64,000 bases of DNA from Streptomyces abyssomicinicus. GTDB lineage: Bacteria > Actinomycetota > Actinomycetes > Streptomycetales > Streptomycetaceae. Position 1 is the stretch's first letter. Each line of letters begins with the position of its first letter. This document shows, piece by piece, positions 42,464 to 50,720 of the stretch. Where the stretch lies: positions 91,366 to 155,365 of the forward strand of contig NZ_BBZI01000005.1 of NCBI RefSeq assembly GCF_008974245.1, written 5' to 3'. The notes below the pieces were generated by a model, which did no database searches, was not told where the DNA came from, and saw nothing but the letters and a program-made list of their open reading frames with translations. Both the position numbers and the translations under genes were made by a program.

Positions 42464-42874
42464 ATGAGCAGGCGCAGGCACGACGTCACCGATGAACAGT
42501 GGGAAGGCCTGGCCGAGGTCGTCCCGCTGCGGGGCCGGGACGCCTGGCCCTCCCAGGTGGACCACCGGGCGCTGCCCGCGCAGGCCACCGAACCCCGCCG
42601 CCGCTTCGTGGTGCTGCGGGTCAACGTCTTCGCCGACGCCCGCGAGGTCGCCGAGACCCTGATGGCGGGCGCCCCGGTGCTGCTCGACCTCTCCGGCGCC
42701 GAGCCCGACGTCGCCAAGCGCGTCCTCGACTTCTCGACCGGCGTGGTCTTCGGCCTGGCCGCCTCCATGCACCGGGTCGACCGGAACGTCTTCCTGCTCA
42801 CCCCGCGCGGTGTCGAGGTGCAGGGTCTGATCGAGGGCCTCGGAGGCGGGAACTCCCGCTCTAGGCAAGGGTGA
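42464..42874 (+). CDS. SepF-like cell division protein (paralogue)
   Basis: A 136-residue protein with a SepF core (about residues 48-122): FVVLRVNVFADAREVAETLMAG, PVLLDLSGAEPDVAKRVLDFSTG and VVFGLAASMHRVDRNVFLLTP. SepF bundles and membrane-anchors FtsZ. This copy lacks the N-terminal amphipathic membrane helix of the main SepF and is far from ftsZ, so it is probably one of the extra SepF-like proteins that Streptomyces carries. GTG 42461 directly precedes ATG 42464 and either could be used; GGGGGACC is the ribosome site. Confidence 0.85.
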   Translation: MSRRRHDVTDEQWEGLAEVVPLRGRDAWPSQVDHRALPAQATEPRRRFVVLRVNVFADAREVAETLMAGAPVLLDLSGAEPDVAKRVLDFSTGVVFGLAASMHRVDRNVFLLTPRGVEVQGLIEGLGGGNSRSRQG

Positions 42875-42989
42875 CAGCGGCGGCGCGCGGGGGGTGACAC
42901 CCCAGCGGCCGCTGACCGCGTCCCCCGATCGTAGGAAGGCCCACGGGGCGGAACGGTTCGCCGACCCGGCGCCCGCCTACGGTCCGGTC

Positions 42990-44201
42990 ATGACCGTGTC
43001 CATGCCGTCCGACGCCCCTTCCCCCTCCCCGTTCCCGCACGAGGCGGAGGAGGCGTGGGTGCCCGCCCAGCGTGCCGTCGCCGGCCGGGCCCGCGTCACC
43101 GAACTCCGGCTGTCCGCCTTCGCCTCCCACCGGCGGCTGCGCGTCCCGCTCGACGCGCCCTTCACCCTGGTCGCCGGACCGAGCGGCAGCGGCAAGTCCG
43201 GTGTCCTGCGCGCCTACGAGGCACTGGCCCGGCTCGCCGCCGGGGCCGAACTGGGCGAGACGTTCCCCGACGCCCCCTCCTGCGTCCCCGACCGCGCCCG
43301 GCCGGACGGGCAGGGCCGCCGCGGCTTCCGCATCGGCTGCACCGCCGACGGCCCCGAGGGCCCGGTCGAACTCGACGTCGCCGTCCAGGTCGAGCCCGAA
43401 CTGCGCATCGTGGGGGAGCGGCTGACCGGCGGCGGACTCACCCTGCTGGAGACCGCCCTGCGGGACCCCGGCCGCCGCGCGGTGCAGGCCGCCTGGCACA
43501 CCGCGGGCGCCGCACCGGTCACCCGCGCGCCGCTGCCCGACGACCGGCTCGGCACCCCGCTGCTGCCGCTGCGGGTGGCCGGCAAGACCGAGGGCCAGCG
43601 CCGGGTGCTGGGGGCCGCCGAACAGATGGTGGTCGCCCTGCGGTCCGTCTTCGTGTGCCACCCGAGACCCGCCGTGATGCGGTCCGCCGTGCCCCTGGGC
43701 AGCGGGCGCCTGCTGCGCGGCTGCGACAACCTCGCCGACGTGCTGTTCCGCACCCGCTCGGAGTGTTCCCGGCGGCACGGGCTGCTGGTCGAGGCCGTGC
43801 GCGCCGGGTGCGCGGGGCCGGTCGCCGACCTGCTGGCCGACCGGACCACCGACGGGCGGGTGCGCGCCCTGATCGACCGGGGTGACGGCTCCCGCACCGA
43901 CCTGGCGCGCCTCGGTGACGGTGAACTTCGGTACATCGCCCTCGCGTTGGTGCTGCTCACCGGGCCGGGCGTGCTGGAGGTCGACACCGTCGAGGTGCCC
44001 GAGGCATACCAGACGCTCACCGTGCTCGCCGACGGGTTCGGGCACGGGCTCGACGCCCGGCAGCGCCGCGAACTGCTGCGGCTGGCGGCCCGGATGTGCG
44101 AACGCGGGCACATCCGGCTGGTCGGCGCGGTCAACGACCTCTCCTGGGTGGAGGGCGAGGAGGGGAGCGACACGGCACGGGTGGTAGACCTTGCGCCATG
44201 A
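42990..44201 (+). CDS. ABC-type (RecF/SMC-like) ATPase, AAA_21 group
   Basis: A 403-residue soluble ATPase. The N-terminus RVTELRLSAFASHRRLRVPLDAPFTLVAGPSGSGKSGVLRAYEAL resembles RecF/SMC/OLD heads, with Walker A GPSGSGKS near residue 70. A degenerate ABC signature LGDGELRYIALALVLL near residue 312 is followed by a weak Walker B (GPGVLEVD) and a D-loop-like region. No nuclease or TOPRIM domain is visible. TACGGT (42978-42983) is 6 nt before ATG 42990, which suggests a leaderless transcript. The stop overlaps a MazG gene by ATGA, so the two proteins are probably made in fixed ratio. Function unknown. Confidence 0.8.
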   Translation: MTVSMPSDAPSPSPFPHEAEEAWVPAQRAVAGRARVTELRLSAFASHRRLRVPLDAPFTLVAGPSGSGKSGVLRAYEALARLAAGAELGETFPDAPSCVPDRARPDGQGRRGFRIGCTADGPEGPVELDVAVQVEPELRIVGERLTGGGLTLLETALRDPGRRAVQAAWHTAGAAPVTRAPLPDDRLGTPLLPLRVAGKTEGQRRVLGAAEQMVVALRSVFVCHPRPAVMRSAVPLGSGRLLRGCDNLADVLFRTRSECSRRHGLLVEAVRAGCAGPVADLLADRTTDGRVRALIDRGDGSRTDLARLGDGELRYIALALVLLTGPGVLEVDTVEVPEAYQTLTVLADGFGHGLDARQRRELLRLAARMCERGHIRLVGAVNDLSWVEGEEGSDTARVVDLAP

Positions 44202-44539
44202 CCGAGGAGCATCACCACCGTGATCTGGCCGCCCTGCAGCGGCGGTTGGCGGACTTCGCCGCCGCGCGCCGCTGGGAGCCCTTCCACACGCCCAAGAACC
44301 TCGCGGCGGCGCTCAGCGTGGAGGCGTCCGAACTGCTCGAGATCTTCCAGTGGCTGACGCCGGAGGAGTCGGCACGGGTGATGGAGGACCCGCGGCAGGC
44401 GCACCGGGTCGAGGACGAGATCGCGGACGTGCTCGCCTACCTGCTGCAACTGTGCACGGCGCTGGGGGTGGACCCGTTGTCGGCGCTGGATGCGAAGATC
44501 GGGCGCAACGAGGAGAGGTTTCCTACGCCCGGGGCGTGA
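44198..44539 (+). CDS. MazG-family nucleotide pyrophosphohydrolase
   Basis: A 113-residue all-alpha NTP pyrophosphatase of the single-domain MazG/RS21-C6 type. The metal site follows EExxE-(n)-ExxD: VEASELLEIFQWL and VEDEIADVLAYLL. It should cleave an NTP or dNTP to NMP and pyrophosphate; RS21-C6 relatives prefer dCTP analogues. ATG 44198 overlaps the ATPase stop (ATGA), so translation is coupled. The pairing suggests that the ATPase and the nucleotide hydrolase act together (inference). Confidence 0.88.
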   Translation: MTEEHHHRDLAALQRRLADFAAARRWEPFHTPKNLAAALSVEASELLEIFQWLTPEESARVMEDPRQAHRVEDEIADVLAYLLQLCTALGVDPLSALDAKIGRNEERFPTPGA

Positions 44540-44717
44540 ACCGCGAAGATGTCGGTGGCGGTCCTTCACTCTCCGGAGTCGTGGAGCGGGACGTTCCCGC
44601 AGAGTTTTCCACAGATTTCCGGCATGGTCTGGCGTATTCGTGCCCGACCCTTCACTCTGGGTAGTGGAAGCGGTACGGCGTGCGCGGGGGCACGCGGAGC
44701 GAACGGGGGCGGCGTGG

Positions 44718-45152
44718 ATGGACGCGGCACGACTCATCGAGGCGGGCAGACGCGCGCTGGCCGTCAGCGAGGAACCGCAGGCGGTGCTGGCCGAGGTGTG
44801 GCAGGCGCACGCCCTGGCCCAGGCGGTCGGCAGCCGCCTGGCGGTCTCCGGCCCGCCGGAGCTGCGCGGTGAGGCCATCGGCCTGACCGAGCTCGCCGGG
44901 CGGGGCTGCGGGGTGCTCGGGCCGGCCCCGTTCGGCGGCGAGCATCTCCGGGCGGCCCGGATCACCTCCCTGGGGGAGCCGTCCAAGGTGCTGGAGCTGC
45001 TGGGGGAGTTGCTGTCCGAGGCCGGCATAGCCATGATCGGCCTCGCCCCGGCGGCCGCCGACGACGACACCTACTGGCAGTGCATGGAGGCCATCGACGC
45101 GGCCGACGAGTCCCGCGACCGCGTCCTGCAGATGATCCGCCGCCTGTCCTGA
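44718..45152 (+). CDS. Small conserved actinobacterial protein (DUF6099-like)
   Basis: A 144-residue, Ala/Leu-rich, mostly helical protein with no signal peptide or membrane helix. The pattern MDAARLIEAGRRALA and the C-terminal DDDTYWQCMEAIDAADESRDRVLQMIRRL resemble a Streptomyces family of unknown function. ATG 44718 is the likely start; GTG codons upstream in frame lack ribosome sites. It lies 178 bp after the ATPase/MazG pair on the same strand but is probably a separate transcript. Function not known. Confidence 0.7.
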   Translation: MDAARLIEAGRRALAVSEEPQAVLAEVWQAHALAQAVGSRLAVSGPPELRGEAIGLTELAGRGCGVLGPAPFGGEHLRAARITSLGEPSKVLELLGELLSEAGIAMIGLAPAAADDDTYWQCMEAIDAADESRDRVLQMIRRLS

Positions 45153-45232
45153 ACCGTGCCCCGCCCCGCAGTGGGTGGACTCCCCGTCCGCCCGGGCCGG
45201 GGCGACCCCGGTGGCCCGGTTACCCTTCGGGC

Positions 45233-45826
45233 GTGACGCAGCAACCCATGGCGCAGGAGCGGCGCCCCGCCAACGAGGGGTCCAAGGCGGCGGCCCGCAA
45301 CCGGGCCGCCCTGGTCGCCGCCGCCCGGGAGATCTACGCGGCGCACGGCCTGGCCGCACCCCTGTCCGCGATCGCGCGCCGGGCCGGGGTGGGGCAGGGG
45401 AGCCTGTACCGGCACTTCCCCGACCGGGCCGCGATGGCGGCCGCCGTCCTGGAGGAGAACGTCCGGCAGATCGAGCGGGCGGCCGCCGCCGAGGACGCCG
45501 CCTTCGCCGGCGTCCTCGGTGTGCTGACCTGGCATCTCACCGAGTCGGCGGCCTTCATCGACCTGCTGCGCGCCGAGGGCGCCACCACCTGTCGCACCGA
45601 CGGCCGCACGCACGCCCTGGTGCTGGCCGACCGGGTGGAGCGCGCCGTCCTGCGGCATCTGCCGCCCCCGCCCCGGCCCGCCGCGGCGGACGACCTCATG
45701 CTCGCCGTCGCCATGGTGTCCGGCGCGGTCACCGGCCTCACCCGGGAGGAACGGGAAGGCAGGGCCCTGGCGGCCTGGCGGCTGCTGGGCGTCGAGGTCG
45801 GGCCGGTACGGCCCTTCGACGCCTGA
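45233..45826 (+). CDS. TetR family transcriptional regulator
   Basis: A 197-residue one-component regulator. The N-terminal helix-turn-helix (about residues 22-65: ALVAAAREIYAAHGLAAPLSAIARRAGVGQGSLYRHFPDR) is followed by a helical ligand domain (FAGVLGVLTWHLTESAAFIDLLRAEGA). GTG 45233 follows TACCCT (45221-45226) by 6 nt, so the transcript is probably leaderless; ATG 45248 is an internal alternative. The stop codon lies in a 15-bp direct repeat. A perfect palindrome in the SMP-30/BVMO divergent promoter about 1.2 kb away is a candidate target. Confidence 0.86.
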   Translation: MTQQPMAQERRPANEGSKAAARNRAALVAAAREIYAAHGLAAPLSAIARRAGVGQGSLYRHFPDRAAMAAAVLEENVRQIERAAAAEDAAFAGVLGVLTWHLTESAAFIDLLRAEGATTCRTDGRTHALVLADRVERAVLRHLPPPPRPAAADDLMLAVAMVSGAVTGLTREEREGRALAAWRLLGVEVGPVRPFDA

Positions 45827-45852
45827 CCCGCCGCCCACCTGACCCGCCGCCC
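45822..45852. repeat. Direct repeat including the tetR stop codon
   Basis: CCTGACCCGCCGCCC at 45822-45836 and again at 45838-45852, with a degenerate third copy (CGACCCGCCGCTG). The first copy contains the TGA of the TetR gene. Confidence 0.8.
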
Positions 45853-45884
45853 GCTCGACCCGCCGCTGCTCGCCCCGCAGCCGT

Positions 45885-46937
45885 TCAGCCGCCGTTGGAC
45901 TGCCGGGTCCCCTCGGCGAGCGCCTTGAACGTGTAGAGGTACCCTCCGGCGGGCCCGCTGACCGTCATGTACGCCTTCGTGCCGCCGGGCGTGATCGCCA
46001 CGTTGGTCGCCGACTCCAGGCCCTCGGCGTCGGCCTCCGGCACCTCGACGGTCGCCAGGCGCTCCCCGTGCCGGTCGTACACCGCCATGGCGGGCCGGCC
46101 GTGCAGTGCCTGGTAGAGGTTGCCGTCCGCGTCCACGGCGATCGAGTCGGTCTGCGCGACGCCGCCGTCGACCCGGATCGCGGTGTGCCGGGACGCCACG
46201 CCGCCCTTCCCGTCGAGGAGGAAGTAGGAGATCCGGTTCTCCGTGAGTTCGGAGACCCACAGCCCGCGGTGCCTCTCGTCGAACGAGATCCCGTTGGGCG
46301 CCGCCATCCCGTCGGCCAGGACGGTGGCCTTCCGGGTGTCGCGGTCGATGCGCACCACGCGGCCCCGGTCCTCGCCCTCCCGGTAGCCGCGCGAGTCGCT
46401 GACGTACAGGTTGCCCTCCGGGTCGAAGGCGAGGTCGTCGGGGTTCATCCGCGCGCCGTCGACCTCACCGGAGAAGAAGGTCCGCGGATCGCTGCCGTCG
46501 GGGGCGAGGCTCAGGATCACCCCGCCGGCGAAGTCGGTGAGGTAGATGCGTCCGTCGTGCGGACCGAACTGCGCGGAGGTGTAGGCGCCCCGGCCGTCGG
46601 TGTGCAGCGCCCGTGAGGTCTTCCCGCGCACGTCGACGCTCATCAGCTTCGGCTCGCCCTCGGGCGCGGTGACGTCGACGACCAGCAGCCGGCCGTCCTC
46701 GCCGAAGGCGGGGCCCTCCAGCAGGGTCATCCCGGTCGCCTCGTGCACCTCGGTCAGCCGCATGAGCATCCTGGCGGGGACGGCCGCCGGCTTTCCGGCG
46801 CCGGACCTCCCGGCGCCCGCCCTCCCGTCGTCGTAGGAGGAGGCGGGGACCGTGCCGCACCCGGCGAGCGCCAGCACGCCGGCGGCGGCGAGCCAGGCCG
46901 GAAGCCGGATCGGGAATCGGAACGGGAGTCGCTGCAT
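45885..46937 (-). CDS. SMP-30/gluconolactonase-type beta-propeller lipoprotein
   Basis: A 350-residue exported lipoprotein. A signal peptide ends in the lipobox LALAGC (Cys about residue 27), followed by a Gly/Ala linker and a six-bladed SMP-30-like propeller. Blade landmarks include LLEGPAFGEDGRLLVVD, NPDDLAFDPEGNLYVSDS, APNGISFDERHRGLWVSE and TDSIAVDADGNLYQAL. SMP-30 propellers are Ca2+/Zn2+ lactonases or esterases. ATG 46937 has GGAAGAG upstream; a longer frame to 47090 would bury the signal peptide. It is divergent from a Baeyer-Villiger monooxygenase whose products are esters and lactones, so a lactone-hydrolysing partner is plausible (inference). Confidence 0.83.
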   Translation of the reverse strand: MQRLPFRFPIRLPAWLAAAGVLALAGCGTVPASSYDDGRAGAGRSGAGKPAAVPARMLMRLTEVHEATGMTLLEGPAFGEDGRLLVVDVTAPEGEPKLMSVDVRGKTSRALHTDGRGAYTSAQFGPHDGRIYLTDFAGGVILSLAPDGSDPRTFFSGEVDGARMNPDDLAFDPEGNLYVSDSRGYREGEDRGRVVRIDRDTRKATVLADGMAAPNGISFDERHRGLWVSELTENRISYFLLDGKGGVASRHTAIRVDGGVAQTDSIAVDADGNLYQALHGRPAMAVYDRHGERLATVEVPEADAEGLESATNVAITPGGTKAYMTVSGPAGGYLYTFKALAEGTRQSNGG

Positions 46938-46990
46938 GGGGTGACCACTCTTCCTGTCCGCCGGGTACGGGCGCCGTGCGTCCGTCCTCG

Positions 46991-47012
46991 TACCGGACAG
47001 TGTTGTCCGGTA
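46991..47012. promoter_or_regulatory. Perfect operator palindrome in the SMP-30/BVMO divergent promoter
   Basis: TACCGGACA (46991-46999), 4 nt, TGTCCGGTA (47004-47012): a 22-bp site with perfect 9-bp arms. It is typical of TetR-family operators, and a TetR gene is adjacent to the module. Confidence 0.75.
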
Positions 47013-47119
47013 GGGGTACGGTAGCCGATGTGCCGCCGCCAATTCACGGGCGGCTGCGTCGAGTTGCGTGACAGGCCGGTACGCCGGCACCCCACTTCAC
47101 AGAATCGAGGCCCCCTCGT

Positions 47120-48928
47120 ATGACGACCCCTCAGGCGCCTTCCGGCCAGGAGCTCGCCGAGCTGAGGCAGCGTTACCGCCAGGAACGCGAACGGCGGGTG
47201 CGGCCCGACGGCGCCCGGCAGTACCGCGCCGCGGACGCCGAGTTCGGCTACTGGGCCGCCGATCCCTACGCGGGCGACGTCCCCGCGCGCGAGCCGCTGC
47301 GGGACACCGTGGACGTGGCCGTCGTCGGCGGCGGCTTCGGCGGCATCCTCGCCGGGGCCCGGTTGCGTCAGCGGGGCGTGGAGCGGGTCCGGATCGTCGA
47401 GAAGGGCGGCGACTTCGGGGGCACCTGGTACTGGAACCGGTACCCGGGCGTCCACTGCGACGTCGAGTCGCACGTGTACCTGCCGATGCTGGACGAGACC
47501 GGGTACGTGCCGGAGTGGAAGTACGCCCCCGGCGAGGAGATCCGCCGGCACGCCGTGCGCATCGCCGAGCGCTTCGACCTGTACCCGGACGCCCTCTTCT
47601 CCACCACGGTCACCTCCCTGACCTGGGACGAGGCCGCCGAGGTGTGGATCGTGGCCACCGACCGGGGCGACGAGTTCCGGGCCACGTACGTCGTCACGGC
47701 CACCGGCACCCTGTCCGAGCCGAAGCTGCCCGGCATCCCCGGCGTCGAGGACTTCAAGGGCCACACGTTCCACACCTCGCGCTGGGACTACGCCTACACC
47801 GGCGGCGGTCCGGACGGCGGCCTGACGGGGCTGGCGGGCAAGCGGGTCGGCGTCGTGGGCACCGGCGCCACCGGCGTGCAGGTCGTCCCGATGCTGGCCG
47901 AGGACGCCGGGCACGTCTACGTCTTCCAGCGCACCCCCTCGACCGTGGACGTGCGCGCCAACCGCCGCACCGGCGCGGAGGAGGTCGGCGCCGGCCGCGA
48001 CGGCTGGGCGCGCGAGCGGCGGGAGAACTTCCTGCGCGTCGTCTCGGGCGAACCCGCCGGGCAGGACCTCGTGGCGGACGCCTGGACGGAGTCGGCCGGT
48101 CTGCTGGAGAAGCTCCTGCCGAGCTTCCGCCGCGACGGTGACCGCACGGCGTTCGAGGCGGCCTACGAGGCCGCCGACGCGGCCAAGATGAACGCGCTGC
48201 GCACCCGCGTCGAGCGCGCCGTCACCGACCCGGAGGTCGCCGAGAGGCTGAAGCCGTGGTACCGCTACGCCTGCAAGCGGCCCACCTTCTCCGACCTGTA
48301 CTACCCGGCGTTCAACCGGGACAACGTCACACTGGTCGACACCGCGGACACCCACGGCCTGGAGCGCGTGACCGCCGAGGGCGTCGTGGTCGGCGGCACC
48401 GAGTACGCGCTCGACTGCCTGATCTTCGCCACCGGCTTCTCCGTCGGGGTGTCCGGTGTCGTCTCCGGCAGGCTCCCCGTCCACGGCCGGGGCGGCGTCC
48501 AGCTGCTCCACGCGTGGGCGGAGCGGGGGCCGCGCACCCTGCACGGCTTCACCAGCCACGGCTTCCCGAACCTCGTCCAGATGGGATCGCTGCAGAACGC
48601 GGCCAGCGTCAACTTCACGCACGTCCTGGACGAGCAGGCGGTGCACGCGGCGGCGCTGGTCGCGGCGGCCGAGGCGGCGGGCGCGGTGGTGGAGCCCAGC
48701 CGGGAGGCGGAGGACGCCTGGCTCGCCGTCCTCGCCGAGGGGGCGCCGCACCACGAGTGGTTCCACGCTCAGTGCACGCCGGGGTACTACAACCGGGAAG
48801 GGCTCGGCCGTCCCGACGGGCCGTCCGCCTACCCGCACGGCGCGGTCGCCTTCCACGACCTGCTGCGCCGGTGGCGTGCGGAGTCCCTGGGCGAGATCCT
48901 CCGGGACCGGGTCTCCGGCGGGTCCTGA
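47120..48928 (+). CDS. Type I Baeyer-Villiger (flavin-containing) monooxygenase
   Basis: A 602-residue FAD and NADPH enzyme that inserts oxygen next to a ketone to give an ester or lactone. The FAD Rossmann motif is GGGFGG near residue 74. The BVMO fingerprint FxGxxxHxxxW is intact (F212-K-G-H-T-F-H218-T-S-R-W222-D). The NADPH motif is VGTGATGVQ near residue 252, and ATG motifs follow (VVTATGT, IFATGFS). The long N-terminus and size resemble cyclohexanone, cyclopentadecanone or steroid monooxygenases. It starts at ATG 47120. It is divergent from the lipoprotein gene, with a TetR-type palindrome 108 bp upstream. Substrate unknown. Confidence 0.9.
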   Translation: MTTPQAPSGQELAELRQRYRQERERRVRPDGARQYRAADAEFGYWAADPYAGDVPAREPLRDTVDVAVVGGGFGGILAGARLRQRGVERVRIVEKGGDFGGTWYWNRYPGVHCDVESHVYLPMLDETGYVPEWKYAPGEEIRRHAVRIAERFDLYPDALFSTTVTSLTWDEAAEVWIVATDRGDEFRATYVVTATGTLSEPKLPGIPGVEDFKGHTFHTSRWDYAYTGGGPDGGLTGLAGKRVGVVGTGATGVQVVPMLAEDAGHVYVFQRTPSTVDVRANRRTGAEEVGAGRDGWARERRENFLRVVSGEPAGQDLVADAWTESAGLLEKLLPSFRRDGDRTAFEAAYEAADAAKMNALRTRVERAVTDPEVAERLKPWYRYACKRPTFSDLYYPAFNRDNVTLVDTADTHGLERVTAEGVVVGGTEYALDCLIFATGFSVGVSGVVSGRLPVHGRGGVQLLHAWAERGPRTLHGFTSHGFPNLVQMGSLQNAASVNFTHVLDEQAVHAAALVAAAEAAGAVVEPSREAEDAWLAVLAEGAPHHEWFHAQCTPGYYNREGLGRPDGPSAYPHGAVAFHDLLRRWRAESLGEILRDRVSGGS

Positions 48929-49066
48929 CGGCCTCCGCGCGGCGGGCCCGGCGGACGGTGACGGTCGCCGCGGCGACCGGTCCGCGGACACTCCACCGCC
49001 CCAGGTGCTCCTGCCCCACCCCGTGGACAGAATTCCGCCTGCCGGGGCGGGGGAGGGGCCCACGGA

Positions 49067-49111
49067 CACGGCGAGGGGCCGCCGCGCGACGCGCGGCGGC
49101 CCCTCGCCGTG
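49067..49111. terminator. Very strong bidirectional terminator
   Basis: A 21-bp perfect stem (49067-49087 with 49091-49111) and a 3-nt loop between the convergent BVMO and permease genes. Confidence 0.9.
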
Positions 49112-49122
49112 ACCGGCCGGTG

Positions 49123-50553
49123 TCACCGCCAGGTGAGGACCGGAGCCTCCCCGGTGGCGCGGGAGGCCAGGACGGAGCGCTTGCGGCCGTAGCCGAGGTA
49201 CAGGGCGAGACCCGCCGCCAGGAACCCGGCGAACTGCACCCAGGTGGACAGCCCCGTCTCGTACATCAGGTACAGGCAGAACAGCACGCCCAGCCCCGGC
49301 AGCACCGGCCCGAGGGGCACCCGGAACGGCCGCGCCAGCCCGGGCTCCCGCCGCCGCAGCGCGATCACCGCGACGTTGACGGCGGCCATGGCGCCCAGCG
49401 TGCCGATGGTGGACAGGTCGATCAGGCCGTCCAGCGGCACGAACGCCGCGACCAGTCCGAAGACCACGCCGACGACGACCGTGCCGGTCACCGGCGTCGA
49501 GGTCTTCGGCGAGACCTTCTCGAAGAGCCGCGGCATCAGGCCGTCGCGCGACATCGACATCAGGATCCGGCTCTGCCCGTAGGTCACCGCCAGCGTCACC
49601 GAGGCGATGGCCACCACCGCGCCGAAGGCGATGACCGCCCCGCCGATGTCGGAACCGGTGACCACGTCGACCACGTGGGACAGCGCGGCCGGCCGGCTGC
49701 CCACCTCCTCGGAGCCGATGGCGCCGATCGCCGCGAGGGCCACGGCGCAGTACAGGACGGTCACCAGGCCGATGCAGACCAGGATCGCGATCGGCACGTC
49801 GCGGCGCGGGTTGCGCGACTCCTCGCCCGCCGTCGTGATGGCGTCGAAGCCGATGTAGGAGAAGAACGCCGCCGAGGTGGCCGCGCCGACGCCCGCCACG
49901 CCCTCGGGGGCGAACGGGCTGAGGTGCCCGTCCTGGAAGGCGCTGAACCCGACCGCGCAGAACACCAGCAGGATGGTGATCTTGACGACCGCCATCACGG
50001 CGGTGGCGCGGGCGCTCTCCCGCACACCGCGGACCAGCAGCAGCGTGGCCAGGCCGATCAGGACGACGGCCGGCAGGTTGGCGACGCCGCCCTCGGTGGG
50101 CCCGTGCGAGAGGGCGGCGGGGAGCTGGAAGCCCAGCAGGCTGTCCAGCAGCTCGTTGACGTACTCGCTCCAGCCGACCGCCACCGCGGAGATGGAGATG
50201 CCGTACTCCAGCAGCAGGCACCAGCCGACCAGGAACGCCGCCGTCTCGCCGAGACCGGCGTAGGCGAACGAGTAGGACGAACCGGCCACCGGGATGGCGC
50301 CGCCGAGCTCGGCGAAGGAGAAGGCGGTGAAGACGCAGGTGACGGCGGCGAGGACGTAGGAGACGACGACCGCGGGGCCCGCCTCGGCGACCGAGCCGGA
50401 CAGGCCGACGAAGATGCCGGTGCCGACCACGGCCCCGATGCCGAAGCAGATGAGGTGGAAGAGGCCCATCGTCCGCTTCAGGCCGTGACCCTCGAGGTCA
50501 TGGCCCGATTCGGCGATCAGGAGCTGGGACGGCTTGACGCGTGGTGCGGGCAT
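49123..50553 (-). CDS. APC superfamily amino acid permease
   Basis: A 476-residue, 12-helix transporter of the cationic amino acid transporter-like APC group. Helix 1 has GIGAVVGTGIFVGLSG, the substrate-binding turn; helix 6 has AFFSYIGFDAITTAGEESRNPRRDVP, the family signature. ATG 50553 begins MPAPRVKPSQ; the frame extends to 50655 through repeat DNA that is unlikely to be translated. It lies 168 bp downstream of the ornithine carbamoyltransferase gene on the same strand, so an arginine or ornithine role is suggested by context only. Confidence 0.87.
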   Translation of the reverse strand: MPAPRVKPSQLLIAESGHDLEGHGLKRTMGLFHLICFGIGAVVGTGIFVGLSGSVAEAGPAVVVSYVLAAVTCVFTAFSFAELGGAIPVAGSSYSFAYAGLGETAAFLVGWCLLLEYGISISAVAVGWSEYVNELLDSLLGFQLPAALSHGPTEGGVANLPAVVLIGLATLLLVRGVRESARATAVMAVVKITILLVFCAVGFSAFQDGHLSPFAPEGVAGVGAATSAAFFSYIGFDAITTAGEESRNPRRDVPIAILVCIGLVTVLYCAVALAAIGAIGSEEVGSRPAALSHVVDVVTGSDIGGAVIAFGAVVAIASVTLAVTYGQSRILMSMSRDGLMPRLFEKVSPKTSTPVTGTVVVGVVFGLVAAFVPLDGLIDLSTIGTLGAMAAVNVAVIALRRREPGLARPFRVPLGPVLPGLGVLFCLYLMYETGLSTWVQFAGFLAAGLALYLGYGRKRSVLASRATGEAPVLTWR

Positions 50554-50583
50554 GCGGGTGGTGCTCGTTTCTGGGTGGTGCGG

Positions 50584-50623
50584 GGCGCGACGGGGTGGGT
50601 CGCGGCGCGACGGGGTGGGTCGC
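50584..50623. repeat. 20-bp perfect tandem duplication upstream of the permease
   Basis: GGCGCGACGGGGTGGGTCGC occurs at 50584-50603 and 50604-50623, in the leader/promoter region of the permease gene. Confidence 0.9.
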
Positions 50624-50720
50624 GGGTCGGGCGGCACAGGAAGGGATGGTTCCACGCCGCCCGGCGGTCGGGCCCCCGCGGCGCGACGGCCGCGGGGGGA
50701 GGATCACGGGGTCCGGTGCG

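Noticed and set aside
44605..44613. TTTTCCACA, one base from a DnaA box
   Set aside because: A single isolated near-match with no cluster of boxes and no dnaA/dnaN nearby is expected by chance.
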